Below, in pieces: positions 37,070 through 45,822 of a DNA stretch of 64,000 nucleotides (positions are counted from its first letter, which is position 1; each line of letters begins with the position of its first letter). The notes beneath the pieces are model-generated. The model was given only the letters and a program-made list of their open reading frames with translations. It was not told the DNA's origin and made no database searches. The DNA is from CALMEC01 sp964628685 (lineage in GTDB: Bacteria; Actinomycetota; Thermoleophilia; Miltoncostaeales; Miltoncostaeaceae). The position numbers were made by a program, and so were the translations under genes. The DNA lies in assembly GCA_964628685.1 (NCBI GenBank), contig CAZVNM010000003.1:472925-536924 (forward strand), written 5' to 3'.

Positions 37070-37504
37070 ATGCAACCCACGATCGAGAGTCTCCTGCTGG
37101 CCGATTTCGCCGAGGTGATCAACGGCAAGCTCTACGTCATGGGCGCCGGCTTCACGCAGGTCCACATGGCGAGCCTGCAGCAGGCGCACCGCTTCTACTT
37201 GGCGTCGGCGTTCAGGGTGCCGTTCAGCTACTCGGACGAGGGGGTGCCGTTCTCGGTGCGTCTGGAGAGCCTGGACGCCGAACCGCTCGACTGCTGGTCG
37301 ATGGAGGGGCAGCTCGAGACCACCCGTACGCCCGGCCAGCGCGACGGCGACACGGTCACCATGTTCGCGGTCCCGGTCGACGTGATGGTGCCGGAGCCCA
37401 TGGACGTGGTCCTGCGGTTCCGCTTCGGGGAGGACGAGCGCACCACCCGCTTCCGCGTCCTGGTGGCGTCGGACCCACCGCCCGAGGAGGGCGGCGCCGT
37501 CTAG
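37070..37504 (+). CDS. DUF6941-like protein
   Basis: A 144-residue soluble beta-rich protein starting MQPTIESLLLADFAEVINGKLYVMGAG, the characteristic opening of a widespread actinobacterial family (DUF6941, as I recall it) of unknown function. It consists of a series of beta strands ending EDERTTRFRVLVASDPP. The start at 37070 is chosen because GAGGAG lies 8 bases upstream; ATGs further upstream lack such a site. Its TAG stop overlaps the stop of the convergent phosphatase gene (shared CTAG at 37501-37504). Confidence 0.72.
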   Translation: MQPTIESLLLADFAEVINGKLYVMGAGFTQVHMASLQQAHRFYLASAFRVPFSYSDEGVPFSVRLESLDAEPLDCWSMEGQLETTRTPGQRDGDTVTMFAVPVDVMVPEPMDVVLRFRFGEDERTTRFRVLVASDPPPEEGGAV

Positions 37505-38307
37505 GCGGGTCGGCCGACGATCGCGAGCAGGCCGGCCAGCAGGCCGGGGCGCGCGGCGGCGACCCCCATGGGATCGTCCCCCGCGGCCGCGAGCTCCGTC
37601 ACCTCACCGCCCGCGGCCGCCACCAGCATCGCGCCGGCGGCCCAGTCCCACACGGACACCCCGCGCTCGTAGTACGCGTCCACACGCCCGGCGGCCAACC
37701 AGGCCAGGTCGAGTGCGGCGGACCCCGCCCGTCGGATGTCGCGCACCTCGGGAAGCGCCCGTGCGACGACCGCGGCCTGACGCCGCCGCCGCTCCGACGC
37801 GTAGCCGAATCCGGTGGCCACCAGCGCATCGCCCAGGTCCGAGGAGGGCTCCAGACCAAGGTCGCGGCCGTTCAGCCGCGCGCCGTCGGGCACCGCGGTG
37901 AAGAGCTCGTCGCGACACGGGTCGAACACCACCGCCGCCAACGCGCCGCCCGGGCCCTCCACCTGGATGCTCACGCACCAGTGGGGGATGCCCCACAGGT
38001 AGTTCACCGTCCCGTCAAGCGGGTCGACGTGCCACGTGAGGCCGTCGCCCCCGGCGGCGGTCGACTCACCGGACTCCTCGGCCACGATGCGGTCGTCCGG
38101 CCGGGCGCGGCGGATCGCTCCCAGGATGCGCGCCTCGGCGTCGCGGTCGGCGTCGGAGACGAGGTCGGTGCGCGTGGACTTCGCGTCCACACCGGACGCG
38201 GGACCGCCGAAGCGGTCCAGAAGCAGGGCTCCCGCGTCGCGCGCCGCATCCACGGCGAGCGCGAGCAGCCCCTCGGGGGTTGGGTCCATCGGCGTGGCGT
38301 CGGTCAT
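37501..38307 (-). CDS. Inositol monophosphatase family phosphatase
   Basis: Mg2+-dependent sugar/inositol phosphatase of 268 residues. Metal-binding motifs are all present: Glu-Glu in VAEESGES, WHVDPLDGTVNYLWGIP and the C-terminal SVWDWAAGAMLVAAAGGEV. Substrates in this family include inositol-1-phosphate, histidinol-phosphate, fructose-1,6-bisphosphate and PAP, and they cannot be told apart here. It is read divergently from ispH. MDPTP six codons later is an alternative start. Confidence 0.9.
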   Translation of the reverse strand: MTDATPMDPTPEGLLALAVDAARDAGALLLDRFGGPASGVDAKSTRTDLVSDADRDAEARILGAIRRARPDDRIVAEESGESTAAGGDGLTWHVDPLDGTVNYLWGIPHWCVSIQVEGPGGALAAVVFDPCRDELFTAVPDGARLNGRDLGLEPSSDLGDALVATGFGYASERRRRQAAVVARALPEVRDIRRAGSAALDLAWLAAGRVDAYYERGVSVWDWAAGAMLVAAAGGEVTELAAAGDDPMGVAAARPGLLAGLLAIVGRPA

Positions 38308-38438
38308 CGGGGCGATGCTAATGACTCGCCCCGGCGGCCCGTCGCGGCGTGGCCCGGACGGGTGACCGGCGGCGCCCACCGGTGCGCGCTGCCCGGCCGG
38401 GCGTGGCCTTCGGCGGCCGACCGCTAGGCTTGGTCACC

Positions 38439-39407
38439 ATGTCACGACGTCTCACGCTCATCGCCCCCCGCGGCTACTGCGCCGGTGTGGACCGCGCCAT
38501 CGCCACCGTCGAGGAGGCCCTGACCGACTACGGCGCGCCCGTCTACGTCCGCGGTGAGATCGTCCACAACCGTCACGTGGTGGACGATCTGCGCGGCAAG
38601 GGTGCGGTGTTCGTCGACAGCCCCGCCGAGGTTCCGGAGGGCGCGCTCATCGTGCTGTCGGCCCACGGCAGCAGCCCGGACATCTACCGGGAGTGCCGTG
38701 AACGCGACCTGCGCGTGATCGACGCCACCTGTCCGCTGGTCAGCAAGGTGCACGCCGAGGTGCGGCGCTACGCGAAGCGCGACGCGACCATCCTGCTGGT
38801 CGGCCACTCAAACCACGACGAGATCATCGGCACGCGGGGTGAGGCGCCCGACCGCGTGATCGTGGTCGAGAACGTCGAGCAGGCGCGCGCGGTGGAGGTG
38901 CCCGATCCGGACAACGTGGCGCTCGCCACCCAGACCACCCTGTCGCTGGACGACATGAGCGCCATCATCGAGGTGCTCCGCAGCCGGTTCCCCAAGCTCT
39001 ACGAGCCGGCCTCCAGCGACATCTGCTACGCCACGCAGAACCGTCAGGACGCGGTCAAGGAGACGGTGGCCGAGGGCGCCGAGCTGGTGCTGGTCGTCGG
39101 GTCGCAGAACTCGTCCAACTCGCAGCGGCTGGTCGAGGTGGCGCAGTCGCGCGGCGCCGACGCGTACCTGATCGACGACGCCTCGGATCTGGACCCGCGC
39201 TGGATGGAGGGACGGGAGCGCGTCTCGCTGACCGCGGGCGCGTCGGCGCCGGAGGCGCTCGTGCTGGGGGTGGCCGAGCGGCTCGCCGGGCTGGGCTTCG
39301 AGCGCGGCGGCGACCTGGTGCCCACCGACGAGGGCATCGTGTTCGCGCTGCCGGCGAACCTCCGTCATATGGCCGCGGCCGCGGGGCGACCCGACCGCAG
39401 GTCGTAG
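38439..39407 (+). CDS. ispH: 4-hydroxy-3-methylbut-2-enyl diphosphate reductase
   Basis: [4Fe-4S] enzyme of the last MEP-pathway step, making IPP and DMAPP. It has 322 residues with the cluster cysteines Cys14 (PRGYCAGVDRA), Cys98 (DATCPLVSKVH) and Cys196 (SSDICYATQNRQ), the catalytic TQTTLS, and the substrate-binding VGSQNSSNSQRLVE and LTAGASAPE. Length is normal. The start MSRRLTLIAPRG matches the family. It is a single gene, divergent from the phosphatase. Confidence 0.96.
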   Translation: MSRRLTLIAPRGYCAGVDRAIATVEEALTDYGAPVYVRGEIVHNRHVVDDLRGKGAVFVDSPAEVPEGALIVLSAHGSSPDIYRECRERDLRVIDATCPLVSKVHAEVRRYAKRDATILLVGHSNHDEIIGTRGEAPDRVIVVENVEQARAVEVPDPDNVALATQTTLSLDDMSAIIEVLRSRFPKLYEPASSDICYATQNRQDAVKETVAEGAELVLVVGSQNSSNSQRLVEVAQSRGADAYLIDDASDLDPRWMEGRERVSLTAGASAPEALVLGVAERLAGLGFERGGDLVPTDEGIVFALPANLRHMAAAAGRPDRRS

Positions 39408-39428
39408 CGCCGCCCGCGCAACGTCGCG

Positions 39429-39460
39429 TGCAACCCGCCGCGATGGCGGGACATGTTGCA
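39429..39460 (+). terminator. Probable hairpin terminator of ispH
   Basis: Nested stem TGCAA-CCCGCC / GGCGGG-(acatg)-TTGCA around GCGAT, 22 bases after the ispH stop. No U-run follows. The rest of 39461-39603 holds a second hairpin, GCCCATCCG/CGGATGGGC (39536-39570), in the leader of the NlpC/P60 gene. Confidence 0.45.
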
Positions 39461-39603
39461 GGAGAACCCGCGGTCCGGGTGACAGATGTCCCGGCGGCCG
39501 CGGCACCCGCGATGTGACCGGGCGCGCGGGATGCCGCCCATCCGGGTGCGCGTCCCTTCGGCGGATGGGCCGCAGGTTCCGAGGGGACGTCCGTCCTTGA
39601 GGC

Positions 39604-40224
39604 GTGGGGGCCGTCTCCCGATCCTCATCCGGTCCCGCAGGATGCCCCACCCCCGAGTGGGCGTGCGTCCGCACCACCTCGTCAGGAGACCCGCCTATCC
39701 GAGCCCCCACGCCCGGTCGCCGCCGTGCGGCCAGAACACGCTGCGCCCTCGTCCTCGCAACCGCCGCCGTCGCGGTCGGCGCCCCGATGGCCGCGGGCGC
39801 ACCCGCCGACGCCATCGGCCCCGAGACCACGCTGAAGACCGCCGAACGGTCGACCACCGCGCCCACCGACGCCCTCATCGCCGAGGCCCTGAAGCACCGC
39901 GGCACGCCATACGTCTGGGGCGGCGGTTCTCCCAGCGGCTTCGACTGCTCCGGGTTCACCAGCTACGTGTACGCGTCGGCCGGCGTGCGGATGGACCACT
40001 CGAGCTACGCGCAGAAGGCCGCGTTCCCGGCGGTCGCGCGCGAGGACCTGCGACGCGGGGACCTCGTGTTCTTCGCGGGTGACGGCCACGTGGGGATCTA
40101 CATGGGATCCGGCCGGTTCATCCACTCGCCGCGCTCGGGCAAGAGCGTGATGATCAACCGTCTGGACGACTCCTGGTACCGCACGAGCTACTCCGGCGCG
40201 GTGCGGCCCCCCGTCCCGGTCTGA
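39604..40224 (+). CDS. NlpC/P60 cell-wall endopeptidase, secreted
   Basis: Cysteine peptidase cleaving gamma-D-Glu-diaminopimelate bonds in peptidoglycan stems. The catalytic triad is visible: Cys115 in GGGSPSGFDCSGFTSYV, His162 in GDGHVGIYMG and His174 in FIHSPRSGK. The signal peptide is the Arg-rich RRRAARTRCALVLATAA stretch. Start is a problem: the GTG at 39604 has no ribosome site and gives ~30 extra residues before the signal peptide, whereas AGGAG at 39684-39688 is 8 bases before an in-frame ATC (39697) that would give a perfect signal peptide. The 3' end overlaps the convergent pyrophosphorylase gene by 37 bp. Confidence 0.85.
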   Translation: MGAVSRSSSGPAGCPTPEWACVRTTSSGDPPIRAPTPGRRRAARTRCALVLATAAVAVGAPMAAGAPADAIGPETTLKTAERSTTAPTDALIAEALKHRGTPYVWGGGSPSGFDCSGFTSYVYASAGVRMDHSSYAQKAAFPAVAREDLRRGDLVFFAGDGHVGIYMGSGRFIHSPRSGKSVMINRLDDSWYRTSYSGAVRPPVPV

Positions 40225-41633
40225 GCCTCCGGGCCGTCCGGCCCGATCACGATCGGCCCGTCGGTCGCCACGGACGCGACGTCCAGGCGCTCGGCCAGCT
40301 CGTTCTCGTCCAGCGCGAACCGCGGGTCGATCTCGATGTCCACGCCCGGGTCACCGTCGTCGTCCACCGGCAGGTCGACCCCGGCGTGACGCAGCCACGA
40401 TCCGTACAGGCGGCGAAGGTCCCGTCGCGTCGTCTCGGGCGAGTCCGACCCCTCGGCGTTCTTGATGGGTGAGAACTCCTCCTCGCGCCGCGACTCGACG
40501 CTGAGGGTCCGTTCGGCCATCGGCAGCGCATCGAAGATGAACGACTCGAACTTGACGGCGTTCGGCTCGTCCGGCCGGATGAACGCACCGGAATCGTCGA
40601 TGTGCGGCACCGCCTTGATCGCCCGGTGGAACGGCAGACCGTCCCCCTGACGGGCCACGCGCTCGGCGAACTCCCGCTCGATTGCGTGCGCGGCGATCGA
40701 CCCGGCCCAGAAGCGCAGCGCCCCGTCGGTATCGCGCTCGGCGGCCACCTCGTCCGGCAGGTCGCTGTACTCCACCAGCACGGTGCGCCCGTCGCGCTTG
40801 GCCACGATGCCCACCCGCTCGCCCGGCTCGGTCTTGCGCACCACGATGTTGGACATCTGCGACCCGGCCTGCGCATGGAGGCCGAGCAGGCGCGGATGGG
40901 CGACGCGAAGCAGCGGGTTGTCGACGTTGAACGTCACGAAGGTGGTGATGCCGCGTTCGGCCATCCGGTCGAGGATGCCGGCGCGGTCGAGCGCCGCGAA
41001 GAGCCCACCGTGCCCGTCGGGGGAGAGCGCGATGCGATCCGGCGCCTCCATCAGGATGCGGCCGGTGGCCCGGTCAACGGCCGGCATCTCGCCCTGCACG
41101 AACGTTGCGACCGAGTCGGGCGGCAGCCCGAAGCGGTCCTCGCGCTCCAGGATCTCCCGGGTGGCCGCGTCGTTCTGCGGCGAGGTCATGATGTACCAGG
41201 GCAGCTCGGCGCCGTAGCGGCGGCGCATGGCCGCGATGCGCCCGGCGTGCTGGGCGAACAGCGTCCTGCCGGTGACCGGGGCGAACGGATAGTCGCCCTT
41301 CGGGCCGTCGAATCCCAGGCGCGTCCCCTGACCGCCCGCCACGAGGACGGCGGCGACCCGCCCGTCACGGAGCATGGCCTCACCGGCCGCGATGGCCGCG
41401 GCGTCCGCGTCGGAGCCCGGTGGCGCGTCGTCGAGCGCCACCACGTCGGGGGGCTCCAGCGTGCCGTCGCCGGTCACCTCGGGGTCGTCCATCCGCTCGA
41501 CCAGGCGTCCGATCAGGTCGACGTCGATCGCGTCGATCTGCGCGGCCAGCCGTTCGCGGTCCGCACCCTCCAGGGCGTCGAGCGCGTCCGCCAGGTGTCC
41601 CTGTCCCGCCCGTGTGAGTCGTTCGCGGGTCAT
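40188..41633 (-). CDS. UDP-sugar/UDP-N-acetylglucosamine pyrophosphorylase (UDPGP family)
   Basis: Nucleotidyltransferase making a UDP-sugar from UTP and a sugar-1-phosphate. The 481-residue protein is of the eukaryotic-like UDPGP/UAP1 type, not bacterial GlmU or GalU: LVAGGQGTRLGFDGPKGDYPF, WYIMTSPQND, SPDGHGGLFAAL, FVTFNVDNPLLRVAHP and NAVKFESFIFDALP. It overlaps the upstream dehydrogenase gene by 4 bp (ATGA), so the pair is co-translated. Inference: both supply an activated sugar for surface polymers. Confidence 0.88.
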   Translation of the reverse strand: MTRERLTRAGQGHLADALDALEGADRERLAAQIDAIDVDLIGRLVERMDDPEVTGDGTLEPPDVVALDDAPPGSDADAAAIAAGEAMLRDGRVAAVLVAGGQGTRLGFDGPKGDYPFAPVTGRTLFAQHAGRIAAMRRRYGAELPWYIMTSPQNDAATREILEREDRFGLPPDSVATFVQGEMPAVDRATGRILMEAPDRIALSPDGHGGLFAALDRAGILDRMAERGITTFVTFNVDNPLLRVAHPRLLGLHAQAGSQMSNIVVRKTEPGERVGIVAKRDGRTVLVEYSDLPDEVAAERDTDGALRFWAGSIAAHAIEREFAERVARQGDGLPFHRAIKAVPHIDDSGAFIRPDEPNAVKFESFIFDALPMAERTLSVESRREEEFSPIKNAEGSDSPETTRRDLRRLYGSWLRHAGVDLPVDDDGDPGVDIEIDPRFALDENELAERLDVASVATDGPIVIGPDGPEAQTGTGGRTAPE

Positions 41634-42715
41634 GGTTTGAGCGCCACCTTCACCACGCCCTCGCGGCGCTCGGCCATCATCGCGTAGCCGTCCGCGCCGT
41701 CGGCCAGCGGCATCGTGTGGGTGAGGAGCGGCGACGGCTCCAGCCGGCCGGCCATCACCAGGTCGAGCAGCTGCTGGAAGTACTGCGGACCCGGCACGAG
41801 CCCGCCCGTGATGGTGATGTTGCGCAGGAACTGGTCGAACCAGTTGATCTCGGGCGTGCGGCCCATGAAGTGATCCATGCCCAGACACGAGATCGTGCCG
41901 CCGGCGCGCACGGCGGCGTGCGCGCTCGCCATGGACTCCGGGCTCGAGATCGAGTCGATGACGACGTGTGCGCCCTGCCCGTCGGTCAGCTCGTGCACGC
42001 GTGCGCGGATCTCGTCGTTGTCACGCGTCGTGACGACCTCGGTGGCTCCCAGCCTCCGCGCGATCTCCAGCCGGTCGGCGTGGTGGCCGAGGCAGATGAC
42101 GTTGGCGGCGCCGACCGCGGCGGCGGAGTGCACGCCGGACAGGCCGACGGCGCCGTCGCCGATCACCACGACGTTGTCGCCGGCGCGGGTCCCGGCCCGG
42201 TGCACGCCGTGCATGCCGGTGGACATCACGTCGACCAGCGGCAGCACCGTGGTCTCGTGCTCCTCGCCGGCGAGCTCCTCGGGGATGACCCTGAGCGTGC
42301 TGTCGGCGAGCGGCACGCGCATGTACTCGGCCTGACCGCCCTGGGGTTCGCCGTCGTGGCGCCAGACCCGCGGCGCCCACCCGAAGAGGGACCAGTTGAC
42401 GCAGGACGAGGCGAGGTCCTCGGTGCAGTAGACGCAGGTGCCGTCGGCGACGCTGCACGACGACATCACCCGGTCACCGGGGCGGATGTGCGCGACGTCG
42501 GCGCCCACCTCCTCCACGGTGCCGATGAACTCGTGGCCCAGGCGGCTGCCGGCCGGGAAGCCGAAGGCCTCGCCCGCGCCGTAGATGTGCAGGTCCGACC
42601 CGCAGATCGCCGCGAGCGTCACACGGACGATGGCGTCGGTCGGTCGCAGGATGGTCGGATCGGCGACGTCGATCACCCTGACGTCGTTGGCACCCTGGAA
42701 CGTGAGACCCTTCAC
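41630..42715 (-). CDS. Zinc-dependent alcohol dehydrogenase (MDR superfamily)
   Basis: NAD(P)-dependent medium-chain dehydrogenase, 361 residues. Catalytic zinc ligands lie in ICGSDLHIYG and GHEFIGTVEEVG; the structural zinc region is reduced (SCSVADGTCVYCTEDLASSC). The Rossmann motif is VIGDGAVGLSG. Closest in pattern to Zn-alcohol/sorbitol or glutathione-independent formaldehyde dehydrogenase-like members; substrate not assignable. It starts at GTG and is the first gene of an operon with the UDPGP-family pyrophosphorylase. Confidence 0.87.
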   Translation of the reverse strand: MKGLTFQGANDVRVIDVADPTILRPTDAIVRVTLAAICGSDLHIYGAGEAFGFPAGSRLGHEFIGTVEEVGADVAHIRPGDRVMSSCSVADGTCVYCTEDLASSCVNWSLFGWAPRVWRHDGEPQGGQAEYMRVPLADSTLRVIPEELAGEEHETTVLPLVDVMSTGMHGVHRAGTRAGDNVVVIGDGAVGLSGVHSAAAVGAANVICLGHHADRLEIARRLGATEVVTTRDNDEIRARVHELTDGQGAHVVIDSISSPESMASAHAAVRAGGTISCLGMDHFMGRTPEINWFDQFLRNITITGGLVPGPQYFQQLLDLVMAGRLEPSPLLTHTMPLADGADGYAMMAERREGVVKVALKP

Positions 42716-42821
42716 CGCGTCATCACCTCGTCGTCGATCGGCCTGGTCCTACGAGCATACGTGGCCGGGGCGCGGCGACCCGACGGTAAGGATCGGATCC
42801 CTGACGGACATCTCAGAGGTG

Positions 42822-43361
42822 ATGGACGAGAACACGAACTCCCCAAGCACGCGACGGACCCGCTTCGAGCGGACATTCCGCGCGCGGTACGACGAGGTCC
42901 GCCGGCATGCCGCGCGATGCGGATCGCCCGACGTGGACGACGCGGCGGCGGAGGTCTTCGTCGCCCTCTGGCGTCGCCTCGACGAGGTGCGCGACGGCCA
43001 CGAACGACCGTGGCTCCTCGCGGTCTGCCGGCGGGTCGTCGCCAACCAGCGGCGATCCGCGGGTCGGCGCGAGGCGCTCGCCGAACGCATCGCGGCGCAG
43101 CCGGATCCCGGTCGCGACGCCGTCGTCGCGGACGACCCCCATGTGGCCGGCGCCCTCGCGGCCCTGCGCGAATCCGACCGCGAGGTGCTGCTCCTGGCGG
43201 TGTGGGACGAGCTCCCCACCGGGGAGATCGCCCGGGTGCTGGGCATCTCGGCGGGCGCGGCCGCCGTGCGGCTGCACCGGGCGCGCCGTCGCTTTCGCGA
43301 GGCGTATCTCGCCCATCGGCCCACCCCCACCACGGCCGTCGGAGGTCCCAATGTCAACTGA
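42822..43361 (+). CDS. ECF-type RNA polymerase sigma factor
   Basis: Alternative sigma factor of 179 residues. Region 2 (FERTFRARYDEVRRHAARCG, DVDDAAAEVFVALWRRLDE, ERPWLLAVCRRVVANQRRS) recognises -10; region 4 (LRESDREVLLLAVWDELPTGEIARVLGISAGAAAVRLHRARRRFRE) recognises -35. It overlaps the next gene by 11 bp, a usual arrangement for a sigma/anti-sigma pair. ATG chosen; a GTG lies just upstream and the Shine-Dalgarno is poor, so start is uncertain by a few codons. Confidence 0.88.
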   Translation: MDENTNSPSTRRTRFERTFRARYDEVRRHAARCGSPDVDDAAAEVFVALWRRLDEVRDGHERPWLLAVCRRVVANQRRSAGRREALAERIAAQPDPGRDAVVADDPHVAGALAALRESDREVLLLAVWDELPTGEIARVLGISAGAAAVRLHRARRRFREAYLAHRPTPTTAVGGPNVN

Positions 43362-44073
43362 TCCCCTCGACGCGCTTCGCCGCAGCGATCCCGCGCGCGA
43401 GATGCGCCCGACCCCGGATGAGGTGCTGGACGCCCGGATGGCGGAGCTCGATCTGCCCGACCATGAGGTCGCGGAGCATCGGCGTCGCCGACGGACGGGG
43501 CGGCGCATCATGATCGCCGGGGCGTCCCTGCTCGCCGCAGGTTCGGTGGCCGTCGCCGCGGGCGTCCGTCCCTGGGAGCGCGACGAGTCGCGTCAGGCCG
43601 GGCCGGGTCGCGCCAACCCCGACGCCGACGCCGCCACCCGCGCCGACTACGCCTCGGCCATCCGCGCCCTGCGCCTGCCACCGGGCGCCGAGTGGCCGGC
43701 GGCGCCCCCCGAGATCGGCCCGGACACGATCGTGCCCACCGGCCGCGGCGGGATGGGCGAGGCCTACGCGGTGATGTACGCGTTCAACCGGTGGGCCTGC
43801 ACCGCGGTGCGCGCACACGAACGCGGCGACCTGGCGGCGCGCGGTCGCGCGACCGTGGCGCTCACCGACCTGGTCGACAACCACATGGTCGTCGTCCCCG
43901 AGGGCACGCCCGAGGACGGCGCGGCGCCCGCCGGGCTCCCCGGGCCCATCGTGCAGATGGCCGGATCCAACCCGTCGCCCACCCAGATGTTCCACGGGTG
44001 GATCCGCCGGGCCGAGCGCGGCGACGTCGGCGCCCTGCGCGAGACGTGCGTCGCCAACCGCCCGGGCGGCTGA
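43351..44073 (+). CDS. Single-pass membrane protein encoded with ECF sigma factor, putative anti-sigma
   Basis: A 240-residue protein. It has a soluble N-terminus (~50 residues, LRRSDPAREMRPTPDEVL), one membrane helix (~52-71) and an extracytoplasmic domain of ~165 residues ending ALRETCVANRPGG. GGAGG lies 5 bases before the ATG, and the gene overlaps the sigma gene. Position and topology suggest a membrane anti-sigma factor, but no zinc-binding HxxxCxxC motif is present. Its last ~50 bases recur at 45753-45804 inside a gene remnant. Confidence 0.7.
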   Translation: MSTDPLDALRRSDPAREMRPTPDEVLDARMAELDLPDHEVAEHRRRRRTGRRIMIAGASLLAAGSVAVAAGVRPWERDESRQAGPGRANPDADAATRADYASAIRALRLPPGAEWPAAPPEIGPDTIVPTGRGGMGEAYAVMYAFNRWACTAVRAHERGDLAARGRATVALTDLVDNHMVVVPEGTPEDGAAPAGLPGPIVQMAGSNPSPTQMFHGWIRRAERGDVGALRETCVANRPGG

Positions 44074-44083
44074 CCATCCGGTG

Positions 44084-44118
44084 CCCCGGCGATTCGCGAC
44101 CCGTCGCGATCGCCGGGG
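44084..44118 (+). terminator. Terminator of sigma operon
   Basis: A 15 bp stem with one bulged T: CCCCGGCGATTCGCGA pairs with TCGCGATCGCCGGGG around CCCG, 10 bases after the stop codon. The remaining bases to 44277 contain no gene I can support. Confidence 0.7.
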
Positions 44119-44277
44119 CGGTGCGCCGGGAGACGTGCCGGCGATGGATCTCGGCCCACGTGTACCGTGCCCATCGTGACGGGATGCGGCGCGAGCGGGG
44201 TCGGGTATCGGCGGGGACGTCGTCGCGCGGACGATGACGAACGCACGGCGGCCGGCGTCCCCGTGACGGTGTAGCCG

Positions 44278-45717
44278 GTGGACGCCATGGAACCGACGAC
44301 CTCCACCCGGGTGGCGCGGGACGGGGGACGCGTGTTCGCGCACGTCCTCGTCAACACCGCGGTGGCGGGACTCACGACGAGCTTCCTCTGGTTCGGCCTG
44401 GTCTTCTGGGTGTACCTCGAGACGCGTTCGGTCCTCGCGACCGGCGTCATCGGCGGTGCCTACATGCTCTTCGTCGCGGCGGGCAGCCTCCTGTTCGGCA
44501 CCATCGTCGACCGCCACCGCAAGCTTCACGTGATGCGGCTCTCGGCCGCCGTGACCCTCATGGCGTTCGCCCTGGCGGGTGCCATCTACCTGTGGCGGCC
44601 GGACTCCCAACTGCTCGACCTGAGCGGCCCGTGGTTCTGGGTCCTGACGTCGATCATCCTCGTGGGTGCGGTGGTGGAGCACATGCGCAACATCGCCCTC
44701 TCGACCCTGGTCACCATGCTGATCCCGGACGAGGGGCGGGCGCGGGCGAACGGCCTGGTGGGCACGGTCCAGGGCATCGCGTTCATCGTGACGAGCGTCT
44801 TCGCCGGGATCGCGATCGGGCGTCTGGGGATGGGGTGGACGATCGTGATCGCGGTGGCCCTCACCGGTCTCACCCTCCTTCACCTGCTCACGCTGCGGCT
44901 GCCCGGGGACGAGGTGGAACACGATCCCGAGGGCTCCGGACGGGGCGTCGACCTGCGGGGCGCCTACCGGGCCGTGCTCGCCGTCTCGGGCCTCTTCGCG
45001 CTGATCCTCTTCTCGACGTTCAACAACCTGATCGGCGGCGTCTACATGGCGCTGCTCGACCCGTACGGCCTGGAGCTCATGAGCGTGGAGGCCTGGGGTG
45101 TGGTCTACGGGATCGCGGCGACCGGGTTCATCGTGGGCGGACTGATGGTCGCCCGGCTGGGTCTCGGCGCGCGGCCGATGCGCACGATGCTGACGCTGGT
45201 GGCGATCATGGGTGTGCTGGGCGCGCTCTTCACCATCCGCGAGTCGTGGCTGGTCTTCACGACCGGCGTGTGGTTCTACATGTCGCTCGTGCCGGCGGTG
45301 GAGGCCGCGGAACAGACGGTGATCCAGCGGGTCGTGCCGTTCGCCCGTCAGGGACGGGTGTTCGGGTTCGCCATGGCCTTCGAGGCGGCGGCCGCGCCGG
45401 TCACCGCGTTCCTGATCGCGCCGATCGCCGAGTACTGGATCATCCCGTGGTCGCGCACCGGGTCGGGCCGCGACACCCTCGCCCCGCTGCTGGGCACCGG
45501 TGACGCACGCGGGATCGCGCTGGTCTTCCTCGTGGCGGGTCTCGTCATGGCCGCGGTGGCATTGCTCGCGATGCGTTCGCCCCAGTACCGGCGGATCAGC
45601 GAGTCGTACGCAACGGCGGCGCCGCTGCCGGACACCGCGGACGCCGCGGTTCCGGGGGATGTCGCCGATGATGGGATGACGACGTCCCTGATGGAGGATG
45701 CACGCGATGACGGCTGA
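44278..45717 (+). CDS. MFS transporter, EntS/MFS_3-like
   Basis: Secondary exporter with ~12 helices, 479 residues. The motif-A-like loop LLFGTIVDRHRKLHVM lies between helices 2 and 3; the second half begins with a central loop (LRLPGDEVEHDPEGSGRG). The best resemblance is to the MFS_3 group that includes siderophore and drug exporters. A GTG at 44278 is used; an ATG three codons on is equally possible. The end overlaps the remnant ORF at 45707. The substrate is unknown. Confidence 0.85.
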   Translation: MDAMEPTTSTRVARDGGRVFAHVLVNTAVAGLTTSFLWFGLVFWVYLETRSVLATGVIGGAYMLFVAAGSLLFGTIVDRHRKLHVMRLSAAVTLMAFALAGAIYLWRPDSQLLDLSGPWFWVLTSIILVGAVVEHMRNIALSTLVTMLIPDEGRARANGLVGTVQGIAFIVTSVFAGIAIGRLGMGWTIVIAVALTGLTLLHLLTLRLPGDEVEHDPEGSGRGVDLRGAYRAVLAVSGLFALILFSTFNNLIGGVYMALLDPYGLELMSVEAWGVVYGIAATGFIVGGLMVARLGLGARPMRTMLTLVAIMGVLGALFTIRESWLVFTTGVWFYMSLVPAVEAAEQTVIQRVVPFARQGRVFGFAMAFEAAAAPVTAFLIAPIAEYWIIPWSRTGSGRDTLAPLLGTGDARGIALVFLVAGLVMAAVALLAMRSPQYRRISESYATAAPLPDTADAAVPGDVADDGMTTSLMEDARDDG

Positions 45718-45802
45718 ACGACCCGACTCGGACGACCTCGACCCCAACGGGTACGTCCGCGCCCTGCGCGAGACGTGCGTCGCCAGCCGCCCGGGCGGCT
45801 GA
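45707..45802 (+). pseudogene. Chimeric 31-codon gene remnant (DUF6027-like head, sigma-operon protein tail)
   Basis: An ORF of 31 codons with a real ribosome site (GGAGG, 9-base spacing), overlapping the end of the MFS gene. Its first half (DSDDLDPNGYVRA) copies the start of the protein at 46842 (DPDDLDPDGHFRA; 35 bases with 3 mismatches). Its second half (ALRETCVASRPGG) copies the end of the protein at 43351 (52 bases with 2 mismatches). The middle of a DUF6027-like gene appears to have been lost by recombination between short similar sequences. It may still be translated. Confidence 0.65.
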
Positions 45803-45822
45803 CCCGTCGCGGACGTCCCCCA

